A DNA stretch of 64,000 nucleotides, taken from Eubacterium sp. AF36-5BH (GTDB taxonomy: Bacteria; Bacillota; Clostridia; Lachnospirales; Lachnospiraceae). Below, piece after piece: positions 1 through 8,908 of the stretch (its first letter is position 1; the number at the start of each line of letters is the position of its first letter). A program made the position numbers and the translations under genes. The stretch covers positions 1 to 64,000 of the forward strand of contig NZ_QTVG01000005.1 of NCBI RefSeq assembly GCF_003460505.1, in the 5' to 3' direction. The notes below the pieces were generated by a model, which did not search any database, had not been told where the DNA came from, and worked only from the letters and a program-made list of their open reading frames with translations.

Positions 1-174
1 ATAATTTTTCACAGAAAAATATATTTTCTATAAGAAAGCGTTCGCGTGACATCGCTTGTGCTAGCACAAAGAGATGCGTGTGGTTCTTGTTTTGTAGGCG
101 GGCATTTGAGCTAATGCAACGTCGCTTATAGAAAATATAATTTTTCACAGAAAAATATATTTTCTATAAGAAAG
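1..174. repeat. Intergenic inverted/direct repeat element
   Basis: Positions 1-38 are repeated exactly at 137-174. Each copy carries a 15-base arm (20-34 and 156-170) whose reverse complement lies at 125-139. The arms can therefore form either a 120-base inverted-repeat element (20-139) or a tight hairpin (125-170) whose stem continues through TTTTT/AAAAA. Inside lies a perfect 14-base palindrome, TTGTGCTAGCACAA (56-69). No reading frame with a ribosome site is visible. It resembles a small non-coding repeat of MITE or REP type; the left edge may continue outside the window. Confidence 0.6.
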
Positions 175-263
175 GAGTTCGCGTTGAAAGAAAACTCTCT
201 TTTTCCATTCCATATATCCTCCCAATAACGTATAATATTATTTATACGAAAAGGAGCAAGCAT

Positions 264-626
264 ATGAAATTAAAAAACGTATTAATCACAGTAAGCAATA
301 TAGAAGAATCTAAAAAGTTTTACCATGACTTATTTGGTTTAGATGTTATTTTAGACACAGACGGAAATATAATTTTAACCGAAGGTCTTGTTCTTCAGGA
401 TATAAATATTTGGAAAGAAGCTTTGAATGGTGATGTGATTATGCAAAATAATGCAAGTGAACTATATTTTGAAGAAACTAATATAGAAAATTTTGTGGAT
501 AATTTAAAACAAAAATATCCTAACATTAAGTTTGTAAATGAACTTACAACTTTTAACTGGGGACAAAAGATGGTAAGGTTTTATGATTTAGACGGAAATT
601 TAATTGAAGTGAGAACACCAATGTAG
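264..626 (+). CDS. VOC (glyoxalase/bleomycin-resistance fold) family protein
   Basis: This 120-residue protein has the length and layout of a single VOC module pair. The N-terminal strand and helix (NVLITVSNIEESKKFYHDLF) and the C-terminal strand ending in FYDLDGNLIEV are typical, the latter carrying the usual Glu metal ligand. The usual first-strand His is not present (LKNVLITV), so metal binding and catalysis are uncertain; it could be a binding or resistance protein. The start is set by AAAGGAG seven bases before ATG. A nitroreductase follows 47 bases later on the same strand, suggesting co-transcription. Family assignment is firm, the substrate is unknown. Confidence 0.8.
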   Translation: MKLKNVLITVSNIEESKKFYHDLFGLDVILDTDGNIILTEGLVLQDINIWKEALNGDVIMQNNASELYFEETNIENFVDNLKQKYPNIKFVNELTTFNWGQKMVRFYDLDGNLIEVRTPM

Positions 627-673
627 GCAGGCTTTAATAATTTGAAATTAAGAAGATTGAAAGGAGTAGCAAT

Positions 674-1201
674 ATGAGTGAAGTATTAAAAGAAATGAAG
701 GAAAGAAGAAGTATTCGTAAGTACAAAAGTGAAATGGTTCCACAGGATGTACTTGATAAGATTATAGAAGCCGGTTTATATGCAGCTAGTGGAAAAGGCA
801 AACAAAATACAATAATTATTCAGGTAACTAAAAAAGAACTTAGAGATGAAATTGCTGAAATGAATAGAAAAATTGGCGGTTGGGAAGAAGGTTTTGATCC
901 TTTTTATGGTGCACCTGCAATGTTAATTGTTTTGACAAAGAAAGACTGGCCTACAGGAATTTATGATGGAAGTTTGGTTATGGGTAATCTAATGCTTGCA
1001 GCACATGATTTAGGTATCGGAAGTTGCTGGATACATCGTGCAAAAGAAGAATTTGAAACACAGTGGGGAAAGGAATTGCTTAAATCACTTGGAATTGAAG
1101 ATGAATACGAAGGTATAGGTCATTGTGCTTTAGGTTATGTTGATGGAGAATATCCTAATACACCAGAGAGAAAAGAAAATAGAGTTTATTATATAAGATA
1201 G
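674..1201 (+). CDS. Nitroreductase family FMN oxidoreductase
   Basis: A 175-residue flavoprotein of the nitroreductase fold, expected to bind FMN as a homodimer and use NAD(P)H to reduce nitro compounds, quinones or similar acceptors. Visible signs are the N-terminal ERRSIRKY flavin-phosphate motif, the helix AASGKGKQNT that replaces the more usual ASP-S-x-N, and the C-terminal HDLGIGSCWI stretch lining the flavin site. Length is typical of the small nitroreductases of anaerobic Firmicutes. The ribosome site AAAGGAG precedes the ATG. The gene ends 10 bases before an ABC-exporter ATPase, so the two may share a transcript. Substrate cannot be read from sequence. Confidence 0.88.
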   Translation: MSEVLKEMKERRSIRKYKSEMVPQDVLDKIIEAGLYAASGKGKQNTIIIQVTKKELRDEIAEMNRKIGGWEEGFDPFYGAPAMLIVLTKKDWPTGIYDGSLVMGNLMLAAHDLGIGSCWIHRAKEEFETQWGKELLKSLGIEDEYEGIGHCALGYVDGEYPNTPERKENRVYYIR

Positions 1202-1211
1202 AGAGAAAAAT

Positions 1212-1985
1212 ATGGATAAAAATAAGAAAAAAATAATTGAAGTGTGTAATTTAACAAAAGAATACAAGAATAAGTTGGCAATTGATGACTTGTCTTTTGA
1301 TGTGTATAAAGGAGAAATTTTAGGTTTACTTGGTCCTAATGGAAGTGGTAAAAGTACCTGCATTAACTCAATTTTGTCATTGCTTAAATATCAAAAAGGC
1401 ACAATTAAAATTTTCGGAGAGGAAATGAAACCTGATTCCTATGATATAAAGGAAAAAATAGGGGTTATATTTCAGGATGTTGCTGTTTTTGATGAATTAA
1501 ATGTATATGATAACATAAACTATTTCTGTGGCTTATATATTCAGGATAAGAAAATCAGAAAGCAGTATGTAGAAGAAGCCATTGAGTTAGTAGGTCTTGG
1601 TGAATTTAAAAAGTTTTTACCTAAACAATTGTCAGGTGGTCTTTTAAGGAGATTAAATATTGCTTGTGGAATAGCTCATAAGCCAAAATTAATTTTTTTA
1701 GATGAGCCAACAGTTGCAGTTGATCCTCAAAGTAGAAACAACATTTTAGATGGCATAAAAAAGTTAAGGGACAATGGGGCAACAATTGTTTACACAACTC
1801 ATTACATGGAAGAAGTAGAAATTCTTTGTGACAGAATTATTATTTTAGATAAAGGAAAAATAATAGCTCAGGGAACAAGCGAAGAGCTAAAACAGCAGGC
1901 TAACATTGAAGAAAAAATAGAGCGTGTAGGCCCTACATTAAATGATGTATTTTTGAAATTAACAGGAAAGGAATTAAGGGACTAA
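1212..1985 (+). CDS. ABC-2 type exporter, ATP-binding subunit
   Basis: Cytoplasmic ATPase of an ABC-2 (drug, lipid or peptide exporter) system. Walker A GPNGSGKST lies at residues 41-49, the Q-loop at GVIFQD, the signature LSGGLLRRLNIA near residue 141, Walker B LIFLDEP near 160 and the H-loop TTHYMEE near 196. The signature has Leu-Leu where Gln-x-Arg is common (LSGGQxxR), a mild variant. The 257-residue length is normal, with a short C-terminal dimer extension (GPTLNDVFLKLTGKE) typical of the CcmA/DrrA group. The stop overlaps the ATG of the first permease (TAATG), so the subunits are translationally coupled. Cargo unknown. Confidence 0.93.
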   Translation: MDKNKKKIIEVCNLTKEYKNKLAIDDLSFDVYKGEILGLLGPNGSGKSTCINSILSLLKYQKGTIKIFGEEMKPDSYDIKEKIGVIFQDVAVFDELNVYDNINYFCGLYIQDKKIRKQYVEEAIELVGLGEFKKFLPKQLSGGLLRRLNIACGIAHKPKLIFLDEPTVAVDPQSRNNILDGIKKLRDNGATIVYTTHYMEEVEILCDRIIILDKGKIIAQGTSEELKQQANIEEKIERVGPTLNDVFLKLTGKELRD

Positions 1986-3166
1986 TGTTTATTCATAATT
2001 TGAAGTATACAATACAAACATTGTTCAAAAATAAAATATTAATATTTTGGACCTTTGCTTTTCCTATTATTTTAGGAATCTTCTTTAATATGGCGTTTTC
2101 AAATATTGAAAAGGATGAGCAGTTAAAGGTATTTGACATTGCTGTTGTTAATGACAGTCAATTTGAAAAACAGATAATTTATAAGGAAACCTTGAAAGAG
2201 TTATCTGATAAAGACAGTAAGAATCAATTGTTTAATATTAAATATGTTACAAAGAAAAAAGCGGATTCTCTTTTAGATGACTCAGAAATTGAAGGTTATA
2301 TTCAATTTAAAAATAATGAACCTAATGTTGTGGTAAAAGAAAATGGTACATACGAAACTTTGCTTAAATTTGTTGTAACAGAAGTTAAACAAAACAAAAG
2401 TGTTATTGAAGAATTGTGCAAGAAAAATATAGAAACACAAATTGCAAAAGGAAATACATCTTTTGATGGAGAAAAAATTGCCAAAGAAACTTTGCTAAAA
2501 ATTAATGACACACATGTTAAATTAATGGACAAATCAAATGCAAATTTAGGTTATATGCAAATTGAATTTTATACTTTAATAGCTATGGCATGTTTGTATG
2601 GTGGGACTCTTGGACTTACCGCAATTAACACTTGTTTGGCAAATATGAGTAGCAAAGGAAAAAGAATTTCAGTATCGCCTAACAGAAAAAGTATAATCGT
2701 GCTAAGTTCGGCAGTTGGCTCATATATAGTAAGCCTTGTTGGAATAGCAATTTTGATGGCATTTTTGAAATTTGTTATTAAAGTTGATTTCGGCGGTAAT
2801 CTGCCATTGGTTCTTTTACTTACATTAATTGGTGATTTGGCAGGTATATCATTAGGTGTGCTTATTGCATCTGTGTTAAAGGTGTCTGAAAACGCCAAAG
2901 TAGGTATAACAATAGCTGTAACAATGTTTTTCTCTGTTTTGTCGGGTATGATGGGTGTAGCTCTTAAATATGAAATCGATAAAAACGCCCCAATAGTTAA
3001 TCTTGTTAATCCTAACAATTTAATAACAGATGGTTTTTACTCATTGTATTATTACGATACATTAAACAGATATTTTAGGGATGTTTTCTATTTATTAATA
3101 TTTATTGCAGTCTGTTTGATAATTTCTTTCGTAAGTTTAAGGAGGGAAAAGTATGACAGTCTTTAA
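1985..3166 (+). CDS. ABC-2 type exporter, permease subunit 1
   Basis: A 393-residue membrane subunit with the ABC-2/YhgE-like layout: one transmembrane segment near residues 15-35, a hydrophilic extracytoplasmic domain of about 150 residues, then five or six hydrophobic helices from about residue 190 to the end (IALYGGTLGLTAI-like, VSLVGIAILMAFL, LPLVLLLTLIGDLAGISLG, TIAVTMFFSVLSGMMG, VFYLLIFIAVCLIISF). It starts inside the ATPase stop codon and its end overlaps the next permease by 14 bases. Together with its neighbours it would form an ATPase dimer with a heterodimeric permease. Cargo not deducible. Confidence 0.88.
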   Translation: MFIHNLKYTIQTLFKNKILIFWTFAFPIILGIFFNMAFSNIEKDEQLKVFDIAVVNDSQFEKQIIYKETLKELSDKDSKNQLFNIKYVTKKKADSLLDDSEIEGYIQFKNNEPNVVVKENGTYETLLKFVVTEVKQNKSVIEELCKKNIETQIAKGNTSFDGEKIAKETLLKINDTHVKLMDKSNANLGYMQIEFYTLIAMACLYGGTLGLTAINTCLANMSSKGKRISVSPNRKSIIVLSSAVGSYIVSLVGIAILMAFLKFVIKVDFGGNLPLVLLLTLIGDLAGISLGVLIASVLKVSENAKVGITIAVTMFFSVLSGMMGVALKYEIDKNAPIVNLVNPNNLITDGFYSLYYYDTLNRYFRDVFYLLIFIAVCLIISFVSLRREKYDSL

Positions 3167-4301
3167 AACAATATTAAAAATATTAAACAAGAAAAAAGGA
3201 ATGTTGATTCTTTATACAGCAATACTTATTTCAATTACGGTTTTAAACCAAACATCAGGCAGTAATGCAGTTGATTTTGAGGACTCAAAACCGGACGTAT
3301 TAATTGTAAATAAAGATGGAGATAATGCGATAACAAAAGGATTTACAGATTATATAAGCAAACATTCAGAAATAAAAGACATTGATATTAACAATGAAGA
3401 AAAGGTGGATGATGCACTTTTTTATCGAGATGTTAATTTTATTATTTACATACCGAAGAATTTTGGAAAGGATTTAATGGAGGGCAAGATGCCCACATTA
3501 GAATATAAGTCTACAAAAGACCAATATTCCTCATATACCAAAATGCTGGTAGAAAAATACATAAAAATGATAAACGTATATAAGGAATATTACACGGGAG
3601 AAGAACTTATAAGTAAAGTAAATAAAGTGGTAAATGATGAGGTAAAAGTAGAATTAAAGACTTCTCTGGATACATCAAAGTTAAGCAGTATGACAAGATA
3701 TTTCAATTTCTTAAATTATGCTCTTTTGGCAGGTTGCGTATACTGTATAAGTATGATTTTAGCAAGTGTAAAAGAAAATAATGTTAGAAAAAGAACAATA
3801 ATCAGTAGCTACAATTACAAAAAGTTTAACAGAATTGTTTTACTTACTAATGGTATTCTGATTCTAGTAATGTGGATTTTCTACATGGTACTTAGTGGAA
3901 TTTTATTTAAAGATTTGCTTATAAGTACCAATGGCTTAGCTTACATTTTAAATGCCCTTATGTTTTCAATTTGCAGTTTAACCATAGGATTTTTTATTGG
4001 AAATATTACTCAAAATAAAAATGCCATAGGCGGAATTGTAAATGTGGTGGCGCTAGGTTCATCGTTCTTATGTGGATGTTTTGTGCCAGTAGAGTATATG
4101 CCTGATTATGTTATAAAAATAGCACACGTTTTACCAACGTATTATTTCGTTGCAAATAATGAATTAATAAAAGGTATGGAAAGATTTAATTTCACTGCTA
4201 TTAAACCATTACTAATTAATGGAGCAGTAGTTTTAGGCTTTAGTATCTTGTTTACTGTCGCCACAAATATTGTAAGCCGTAAGAAACAAACAATTGCTTA
4301 A
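3153..4301 (+). CDS. ABC-2 type exporter, permease subunit 2
   Basis: A second ABC-2 permease of 382 residues, same topology as the preceding gene: N-terminal helix (MLILYTAILISITVLN), large external loop, then a helical bundle from about residue 185. The paralogous pair indicates a heterodimeric channel. The ribosome site GGAGGGAAAAG lies inside the 3' end of the upstream permease. The C-terminal segment with CGCFVPVEYMPDYV and a following PTYYF resembles the conserved ABC-2 C-terminal loop. The small His/Cys protein at 4402 follows about 100 bases downstream and may be an accessory or cargo. Confidence 0.88.
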   Translation: MTVFKTILKILNKKKGMLILYTAILISITVLNQTSGSNAVDFEDSKPDVLIVNKDGDNAITKGFTDYISKHSEIKDIDINNEEKVDDALFYRDVNFIIYIPKNFGKDLMEGKMPTLEYKSTKDQYSSYTKMLVEKYIKMINVYKEYYTGEELISKVNKVVNDEVKVELKTSLDTSKLSSMTRYFNFLNYALLAGCVYCISMILASVKENNVRKRTIISSYNYKKFNRIVLLTNGILILVMWIFYMVLSGILFKDLLISTNGLAYILNALMFSICSLTIGFFIGNITQNKNAIGGIVNVVALGSSFLCGCFVPVEYMPDYVIKIAHVLPTYYFVANNELIKGMERFNFTAIKPLLINGAVVLGFSILFTVATNIVSRKKQTIA

Positions 4302-4401
4302 AAAAACTAAAAAAGTTATAATAGGAGAAAACAAAATGAACGAAGTTCATTTTCTAGGAATTTTTTCGACGAAATGCCGCCGACTGAAAGGAGAAATGAT
4401 T

Positions 4402-4626
4402 ATGGCAAGTGAAAAAGATATAGAAAACCTTATGAAAATGTTAGATGGTAAGGTGGAAGCAGGAACAAGCAGAATTAACGTAACAGCTATAGATGCTTTT
4501 GCTGATGGTGAGATAAAGGAAGTTCATCATCATGGAAGATGTGATGTGGGTAGTGCATGGGCAAAGGGAACAGTGAAGAATCCTGAATGTATTGATATAC
4601 CTACGGAAATCGAACCAGAGGACTAG
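4402..4626 (+). CDS. Small acidic protein with HHHGRCD motif, function unknown
   Basis: I do not recognise this 74-residue product. From the ATG at 4402 (ribosome site AAAGGAG eight bases upstream) it begins MASEKDIENLMKMLDGK, continues through an acidic stretch and has a distinctive centre EVHHHGRCDVGSAWAKG, with a second Cys later (NPECIDIP). Three consecutive His plus Cys suggest metal or haem contact or a modification site, but this is inference. The start is uncertain: ATG 4336, also with an upstream GGAG, would add 22 residues in frame (MNEVHFLGIFSTKC...), and 4396 is a third option. It lies directly behind a three-gene ABC-2 exporter and ahead of a strong terminator, so it is probably the last gene of that operon. 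Confidence 0.65.
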   Translation: MASEKDIENLMKMLDGKVEAGTSRINVTAIDAFADGEIKEVHHHGRCDVGSAWAKGTVKNPECIDIPTEIEPED

Positions 4627-4655
4627 ATTAATTAGAACAAAAAATGACTAAAACA

Positions 4656-4716
4656 AAATAAACCAGCCTTCAATAGTCATAACATAATTTGGCAAAATGA
4701 AGGCTGGTTTATTTTT
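4656..4716. terminator. Bidirectional intrinsic terminator
   Basis: A perfect 17-base stem (4656-4672 with 4698-4714, core ACCAGCCTTCA/TGAAGGCTGGT) with A-rich left and T-rich right flanks lies between the convergent exporter operon and the minus-strand MATE gene. It can stop transcription from both sides. Confidence 0.88.
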
Positions 4717-4726
4717 CATAATCTTT

Positions 4727-6055
4727 TTAGCAGTTTATTTGTTTCTTGTATAAAATAAATGTTACAAATGCAGTTATAAACTCAGTAATCCAAAAACTGT
4801 GCCATACACCAGTTGAACCTATCAACAGATTCAAAATAAAAGCAAAGCCAAGCATTACGAAAATATATCGTAACATTGAGATTATCAAAGAAGAAAATCC
4901 CTTACCTAAAGCTTCAAGACTTCCTGATACAGTAATTGATACAGAGGAAATAATAAAGCCAATACTAATTATTCTTAAGGCAGTAAATCCAATTGAAATT
5001 GTATCGGGATTAGCAGTAAACAAACCAATTAATTTTCCTGGAATTAATAAACAAAGAACTGTTCCAAGTGCCATTACTGTCAATATAATTGAAAGAGCAG
5101 TTTTGAATATTTTCTTAACTCTTGTATATTCTTCGGCACCGTAATTATATGAAATTAACGGTCTCATGCCCTGCACAACTCCATTTGCAGTTAAATATAA
5201 AAACGTCTGTAATTTATAGTAGGCACCAAGCACTAGCACATAGCCTTCTGAATAAACAGAGAGAATACTGTTTAAAACTGATACCTGTAATGAAGGTAAA
5301 GCCATGTTTAAAGTAGCAGGAAAACCTATTGAGTATAGCTTCTTAACTAAATTCTTATTAAATTTTAAATCTTTCACCGAAACTTTAACAGGAATTGGTC
5401 TAAATATATAAAAAAGAATATACCCAAGTAAAGTTGCTACCTGTCCGATTACAGTGGCAATTGCCGCACCTTTAATACCAAGTTTTGGGAAAATACCTAA
5501 GCCGAAAATTAATATAGGGTCAAGGATTATATTGGTAACACAGCCTAAAATCATGCATATCATGGAAACTTTCATTTGACCCACAGCCTGAAATATTTTT
5601 TCAAAACTAATGGAAATTGCTATTGGAATTGAAAAAGCAAAAACAATATAAGAATATGTTAAGCCATTGGAAATTACATTTGCATTATCTGTAAATAGTC
5701 CAAGATACAATTTAATTGTGGAAATACAAATAATTGTTAATAGTATTCCATGAAAAATATTGCATAATAATCCTAAAGTAGTTACGTTGTTTGCTGCTTT
5801 TTGATTTTTTGCCCCTAAGTAAAAAGCAACAAGGACGTTAATACCTATTCCAAATCCTACAGTAACAGATGTTACAATGTTTTGGATTGGGTAAACTAAT
5901 GACAGGGCAGTCATTGCATCTTCACTTATTTGCGCAACAAAATAACTGTCTACAATATTATATAAGGCATTTACCAGCATTGAGATTGTCATTGGTAATG
6001 CCATGGATAAAACCAACGGAAAAATTGGTTTTGTTTTCATAAAAGTCTGTTCCAT
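4727..6055 (-). CDS. MATE family multidrug/metabolite exporter
   Basis: A 442-residue integral membrane protein with about twelve hydrophobic helices arranged as two six-helix bundles, as in MATE antiporters that expel cationic compounds using a Na+ or H+ gradient. Typical stretches are PLVLSMALPMTISMLVNALYN near the N terminus and GFPATLNMALPSL at the start of the second half. I chose the ATG at 6055 because GGAG sits seven bases upstream; a start six codons earlier (6073) has no such site. It is transcribed alone, converging on the ABC exporter operon. A separate MATE remnant lies at 33.7 kb but is of a different subgroup. Substrate unknown. Confidence 0.92.
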   Translation of the reverse strand: MEQTFMKTKPIFPLVLSMALPMTISMLVNALYNIVDSYFVAQISEDAMTALSLVYPIQNIVTSVTVGFGIGINVLVAFYLGAKNQKAANNVTTLGLLCNIFHGILLTIICISTIKLYLGLFTDNANVISNGLTYSYIVFAFSIPIAISISFEKIFQAVGQMKVSMICMILGCVTNIILDPILIFGLGIFPKLGIKGAAIATVIGQVATLLGYILFYIFRPIPVKVSVKDLKFNKNLVKKLYSIGFPATLNMALPSLQVSVLNSILSVYSEGYVLVLGAYYKLQTFLYLTANGVVQGMRPLISYNYGAEEYTRVKKIFKTALSIILTVMALGTVLCLLIPGKLIGLFTANPDTISIGFTALRIISIGFIISSVSITVSGSLEALGKGFSSLIISMLRYIFVMLGFAFILNLLIGSTGVWHSFWITEFITAFVTFILYKKQINC

Positions 6056-6261
6056 TTCTTTTCTCCAACACATAAAAAATCAAGTTCCAAAAAATTATAA
6101 TAAAAAATTAAATTTAATGCAATAAAAAAGAAATAGCCTTCGTATAACAATTGAACAACAAAAAAAGAAAAGGGTATGAAAAGCCCTCAGTTTGTTTTCG
6201 AAAACAATGAAATTACAGGTAACTAAAAAGATTACAGCAAATTTCTACGTTTAATATATGT

Positions 6262-6290
6262 TTGACTTAATAAACTTTAAATTGTACTAT
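6262..6290 (+). promoter_or_regulatory. Promoter of the ECF sigma/anti-sigma operon
   Basis: TTGACT (6262-6267), a 17-base spacer and TACTAT (6285-6290), ending 34 bases before the sigma gene. This fits the housekeeping sigma consensus; a second, autoregulated promoter was not identified. Confidence 0.6.
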
Positions 6291-6324
6291 TGTATAGGAA
6301 AACAAAAAAAGTAGGAATGGAAGT

Positions 6325-6927
6325 ATGGATGAAAATAAAAAACAGTATGGTAATGATGCCATAAACGAAGATTGGTTTGAAGCTATTTCAAAAGGCGATG
6401 ACCAGGCATTCACAGAATTGTATTATGCCAGTTACAAGGAATTGTTTGGTTTTCTCTTATCACTAACAAGGAATAAAGAGGACGCGGAGGATTTGCTTCA
6501 AAATACATATATAAGAATTAGAAATGGTAGTCACTTATATAAAAAACAGGGTACACCAATGACTTGGATGTGTGCCATAGCAAAAAATCAATATTTAGAT
6601 TTTGTTAGAAAAAATAAAAAGAATAACAGTGTAGATTACGACGAAGTTGAAAACTATGTTTCAGAGGGCATGGAAAAACAAAGCCCGCAAATGAAAAATG
6701 TAGAAGACAAAATGTTAATAGAACATATATTTAACATTTTGGGAGAAGAGGAGCGAACCATTGTTACCTTACATATGATTGATGGCTTGAAGCATAGAGA
6801 GATTGCAGAACTCGTAGGTTTATCTTTATCGACGGTGTTATCGAAATATAACCGGTCGCTTAAGAAATTGAAGAATTGTCTTGTGGATTATCAGAAAGGA
6901 GGTCATTATGCAGGAAAAAGATATTAG
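6325..6927 (+). CDS. ECF-type RNA polymerase sigma factor
   Basis: A 200-residue group IV sigma factor that would redirect RNA polymerase to a stress or surface-sensing regulon. Region 2 is clear (LFGFLLSLTRNKEDAEDLLQ, then TPMTWMCAIAKNQYLDFVRK, the -10 recognition helix), and region 4 follows a charged linker (LGEEERTIVTLHMIDGLKHR, then EIAELVGLSLSTVLSKYNRS, the -35 helix-turn-helix). Region 3 is absent, as in all ECF factors. Its 3' end overlaps the start of the next gene by 20 bases, a classic sigma/anti-sigma arrangement. Regulon unknown. Confidence 0.93.
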   Translation: MDENKKQYGNDAINEDWFEAISKGDDQAFTELYYASYKELFGFLLSLTRNKEDAEDLLQNTYIRIRNGSHLYKKQGTPMTWMCAIAKNQYLDFVRKNKKNNSVDYDEVENYVSEGMEKQSPQMKNVEDKMLIEHIFNILGEEERTIVTLHMIDGLKHREIAELVGLSLSTVLSKYNRSLKKLKNCLVDYQKGGHYAGKRY

Positions 6928-7936
6928 AGAAAAACTTAATAAGGAACTGGAAGAAATGGCTCCTGATATGTTACAAAAGATATTAGATACTCCAATTGAA
7001 CCTATAAAGAGTGAAAAGGAATTATTTGGAAAAGACAGACCTTTATTTAAAGAGAAAAGTAATGTTATTCATTATTTTAAAGTACCTGCTATAGCAACAT
7101 TAGTAGCAGCATGTTTCGTGGCATTAATTATGATTATGCAACCATTATTTAATTTTGGTGGAAATCAAAAACAGTTGGCATTTTCAATTGTAATTGATGT
7201 AAATCCAAGCATCACAATTGATGTAAATGACGATGGAAGTGTTAAGAAGATTAAAGGTGGCAACAAAGAAGGAAAAGCGATTGCCAACTACACGCTAAGT
7301 GAAATGCAGGATAATGACGGATATGAAAAAGCAATTAATCTTGTTGTAAAGAATCTTCGAAAAGAAGGTTATTTAAAGAAAAATAAGAAGAATGTAATGC
7401 TTGTTTCAGCAATAAATAAGTCATCAGACAACAAAGAGGAAGCAAAGAAACTTGATAGCGAAAAACTTGCACAAATTAAAACAGAAACAAACGAAGCAAT
7501 TAAGATTCGTAAGTTAAAGTGTAAGGCAGTATACCAAAACGTTAAAGTTACTAAGAAAATAAAAAAGGTTGCAAGAAAGAATGATGTTTCTCTTGGAAAA
7601 GCTAACCTTTGTATTGAAATTTCAAAAGAAGATAATGAAAAAATCAGTACATTATGTCAAAGTAAAATCAGCACTTTAGTTGATAAGGCTGAACACAACA
7701 AAAATATTGTAATTGATACAGTTGAAATTTCGGATGAAGATTTTAATACAGAACCGGTAACTAATGGCGGTGAAACTGAATCTGTTTCAGATGTTCAGGA
7801 AAGTGTTTCAATGACAGAAGAAACAACAGAAATGGAAACACAGGAAACATTAGTAGAGGAGACAACAGATTCCACTCCTACAGAAACTCAAATACAAATA
7901 GAAAGCACTCAGGTTGCTACTGAAGAAACAAACTAA
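6908..7936 (+). CDS. RsgI-like membrane anti-sigma factor
   Basis: A single-pass membrane protein of 342 residues. The first 50 residues (acidic, helix-rich) should bind the cognate sigma factor; a transmembrane helix follows (about 57-79, VPAIATLVAACFVALIMIM). The external part begins with IVIDVNPSITIDVNDDGSV, which matches the conserved domain of RsgI anti-sigma factors of Clostridia, then a Lys-rich mixed region and a Thr/Glu-rich tail of about 65 residues without a recognised binding domain. I chose ATG 6908 because AAAGGAGG precedes it; the in-frame upstream ATG at 6881 has no such site. RsgI proteins usually partner SigI, whereas this neighbour is a plain ECF sigma. The external signal is unknown. 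Confidence 0.87.
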   Translation: MQEKDIREKLNKELEEMAPDMLQKILDTPIEPIKSEKELFGKDRPLFKEKSNVIHYFKVPAIATLVAACFVALIMIMQPLFNFGGNQKQLAFSIVIDVNPSITIDVNDDGSVKKIKGGNKEGKAIANYTLSEMQDNDGYEKAINLVVKNLRKEGYLKKNKKNVMLVSAINKSSDNKEEAKKLDSEKLAQIKTETNEAIKIRKLKCKAVYQNVKVTKKIKKVARKNDVSLGKANLCIEISKEDNEKISTLCQSKISTLVDKAEHNKNIVIDTVEISDEDFNTEPVTNGGETESVSDVQESVSMTEETTEMETQETLVEETTDSTPTETQIQIESTQVATEETN

Positions 7937-7946
7937 GTGCTTTCTG

Positions 7947-8852
7947 TTAAAGGTATTTACCTTGGATAATATCCATATCATTAAAATATTTATTAATATA
8001 GTTAAGAACTAATTTCTTGTTGCCGCTCCATTGAGGTTCAATGAGTAGTGACTTAGGACCGTCACCGGTTATTCTGTGAATTACAATATTTTTAGGAATA
8101 GTACATATGCATTTACCAAGAAGAGTGGCATACTCTTCAAGAGAAAATACATGAAATTTATTTAAAAGATACTCCTTTTCTAAAGGAGTATTTTTTAATA
8201 TGTGAAGAAGTTGTAGCTTGATGCCTGATATAGGCTTGTTACAAACATACGAAACACTTTCCAAAATATCTGACTCAGTTTCATAAGGAAGTCCTAAAAT
8301 TAAATGTACAATTACCTCCACTCCAATGGCATTTAATTTAGATACTGCATCATCAAATATATTCAATGTATATCCACGATTTATATATGTTGCTGTATCT
8401 TCATGAATTGTCTGAAGACCAAGCTCAATCCATACAGGCTTTATTTTATTTAATCTGTTCAATAAATCTATAACATCATCAGGAAGACAATCAGGTCTTG
8501 TACCAATGGATAAACACACAATATCTGGGTGATTGATGGCTTCGGTAAAAATCTTTTCAAGATAGTCTACGTTGCCGTAAGTGTTGGTAAAAGACTGAAA
8601 ATATGCAATATACTTTCCATTTTTTATTTTTGTAGAAACTCTTTCTTTTGCCATTTCAATCTGCTCAGTAATAGAGTAATTGCATGATGTGGCAAACTCT
8701 CCGGAACCACCATTACTGCAAAAAATACATCCCATATCACTTAATGAGCCATCCCTGTTGGGGCAGGACAAACCTGAAGAAAGACTTAATTTGTATACTT
8801 TGCAACCATATTGATTTTTTAAATAACTGTTTAGTGAATTATATCTGTTCAT
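7947..8852 (-). CDS. Radical SAM protein, YtqA/TIGR01212 family
   Basis: A 301-residue radical SAM enzyme. The [4Fe-4S] binding Cys are in LSCPNRDGSLSDMGCIFC, the long-spaced CxnCxxC arrangement of the TIGR01212 (YtqA) family rather than the common CxxxCxxC. Other family stretches are SFTNTYGNVDYLEK, LSIGTRPDCLPDDV and LGLQTIHEDTATYINRGYT, shared with Elp3-like radical SAM proteins. Substrate is not established for the family as far as I know; a role in tRNA modification has been proposed by similarity only. It is transcribed alone, toward the anti-sigma gene, ending 10 bases from it. No obvious terminator lies between. Confidence 0.9.
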   Translation of the reverse strand: MNRYNSLNSYLKNQYGCKVYKLSLSSGLSCPNRDGSLSDMGCIFCSNGGSGEFATSCNYSITEQIEMAKERVSTKIKNGKYIAYFQSFTNTYGNVDYLEKIFTEAINHPDIVCLSIGTRPDCLPDDVIDLLNRLNKIKPVWIELGLQTIHEDTATYINRGYTLNIFDDAVSKLNAIGVEVIVHLILGLPYETESDILESVSYVCNKPISGIKLQLLHILKNTPLEKEYLLNKFHVFSLEEYATLLGKCICTIPKNIVIHRITGDGPKSLLIEPQWSGNKKLVLNYINKYFNDMDIIQGKYL

Positions 8853-8908
8853 GGGAGTAAGTATAGCATAAATAAAAACAAAAAAGAAATAGAGATTTTA
8901 AAAAACAA

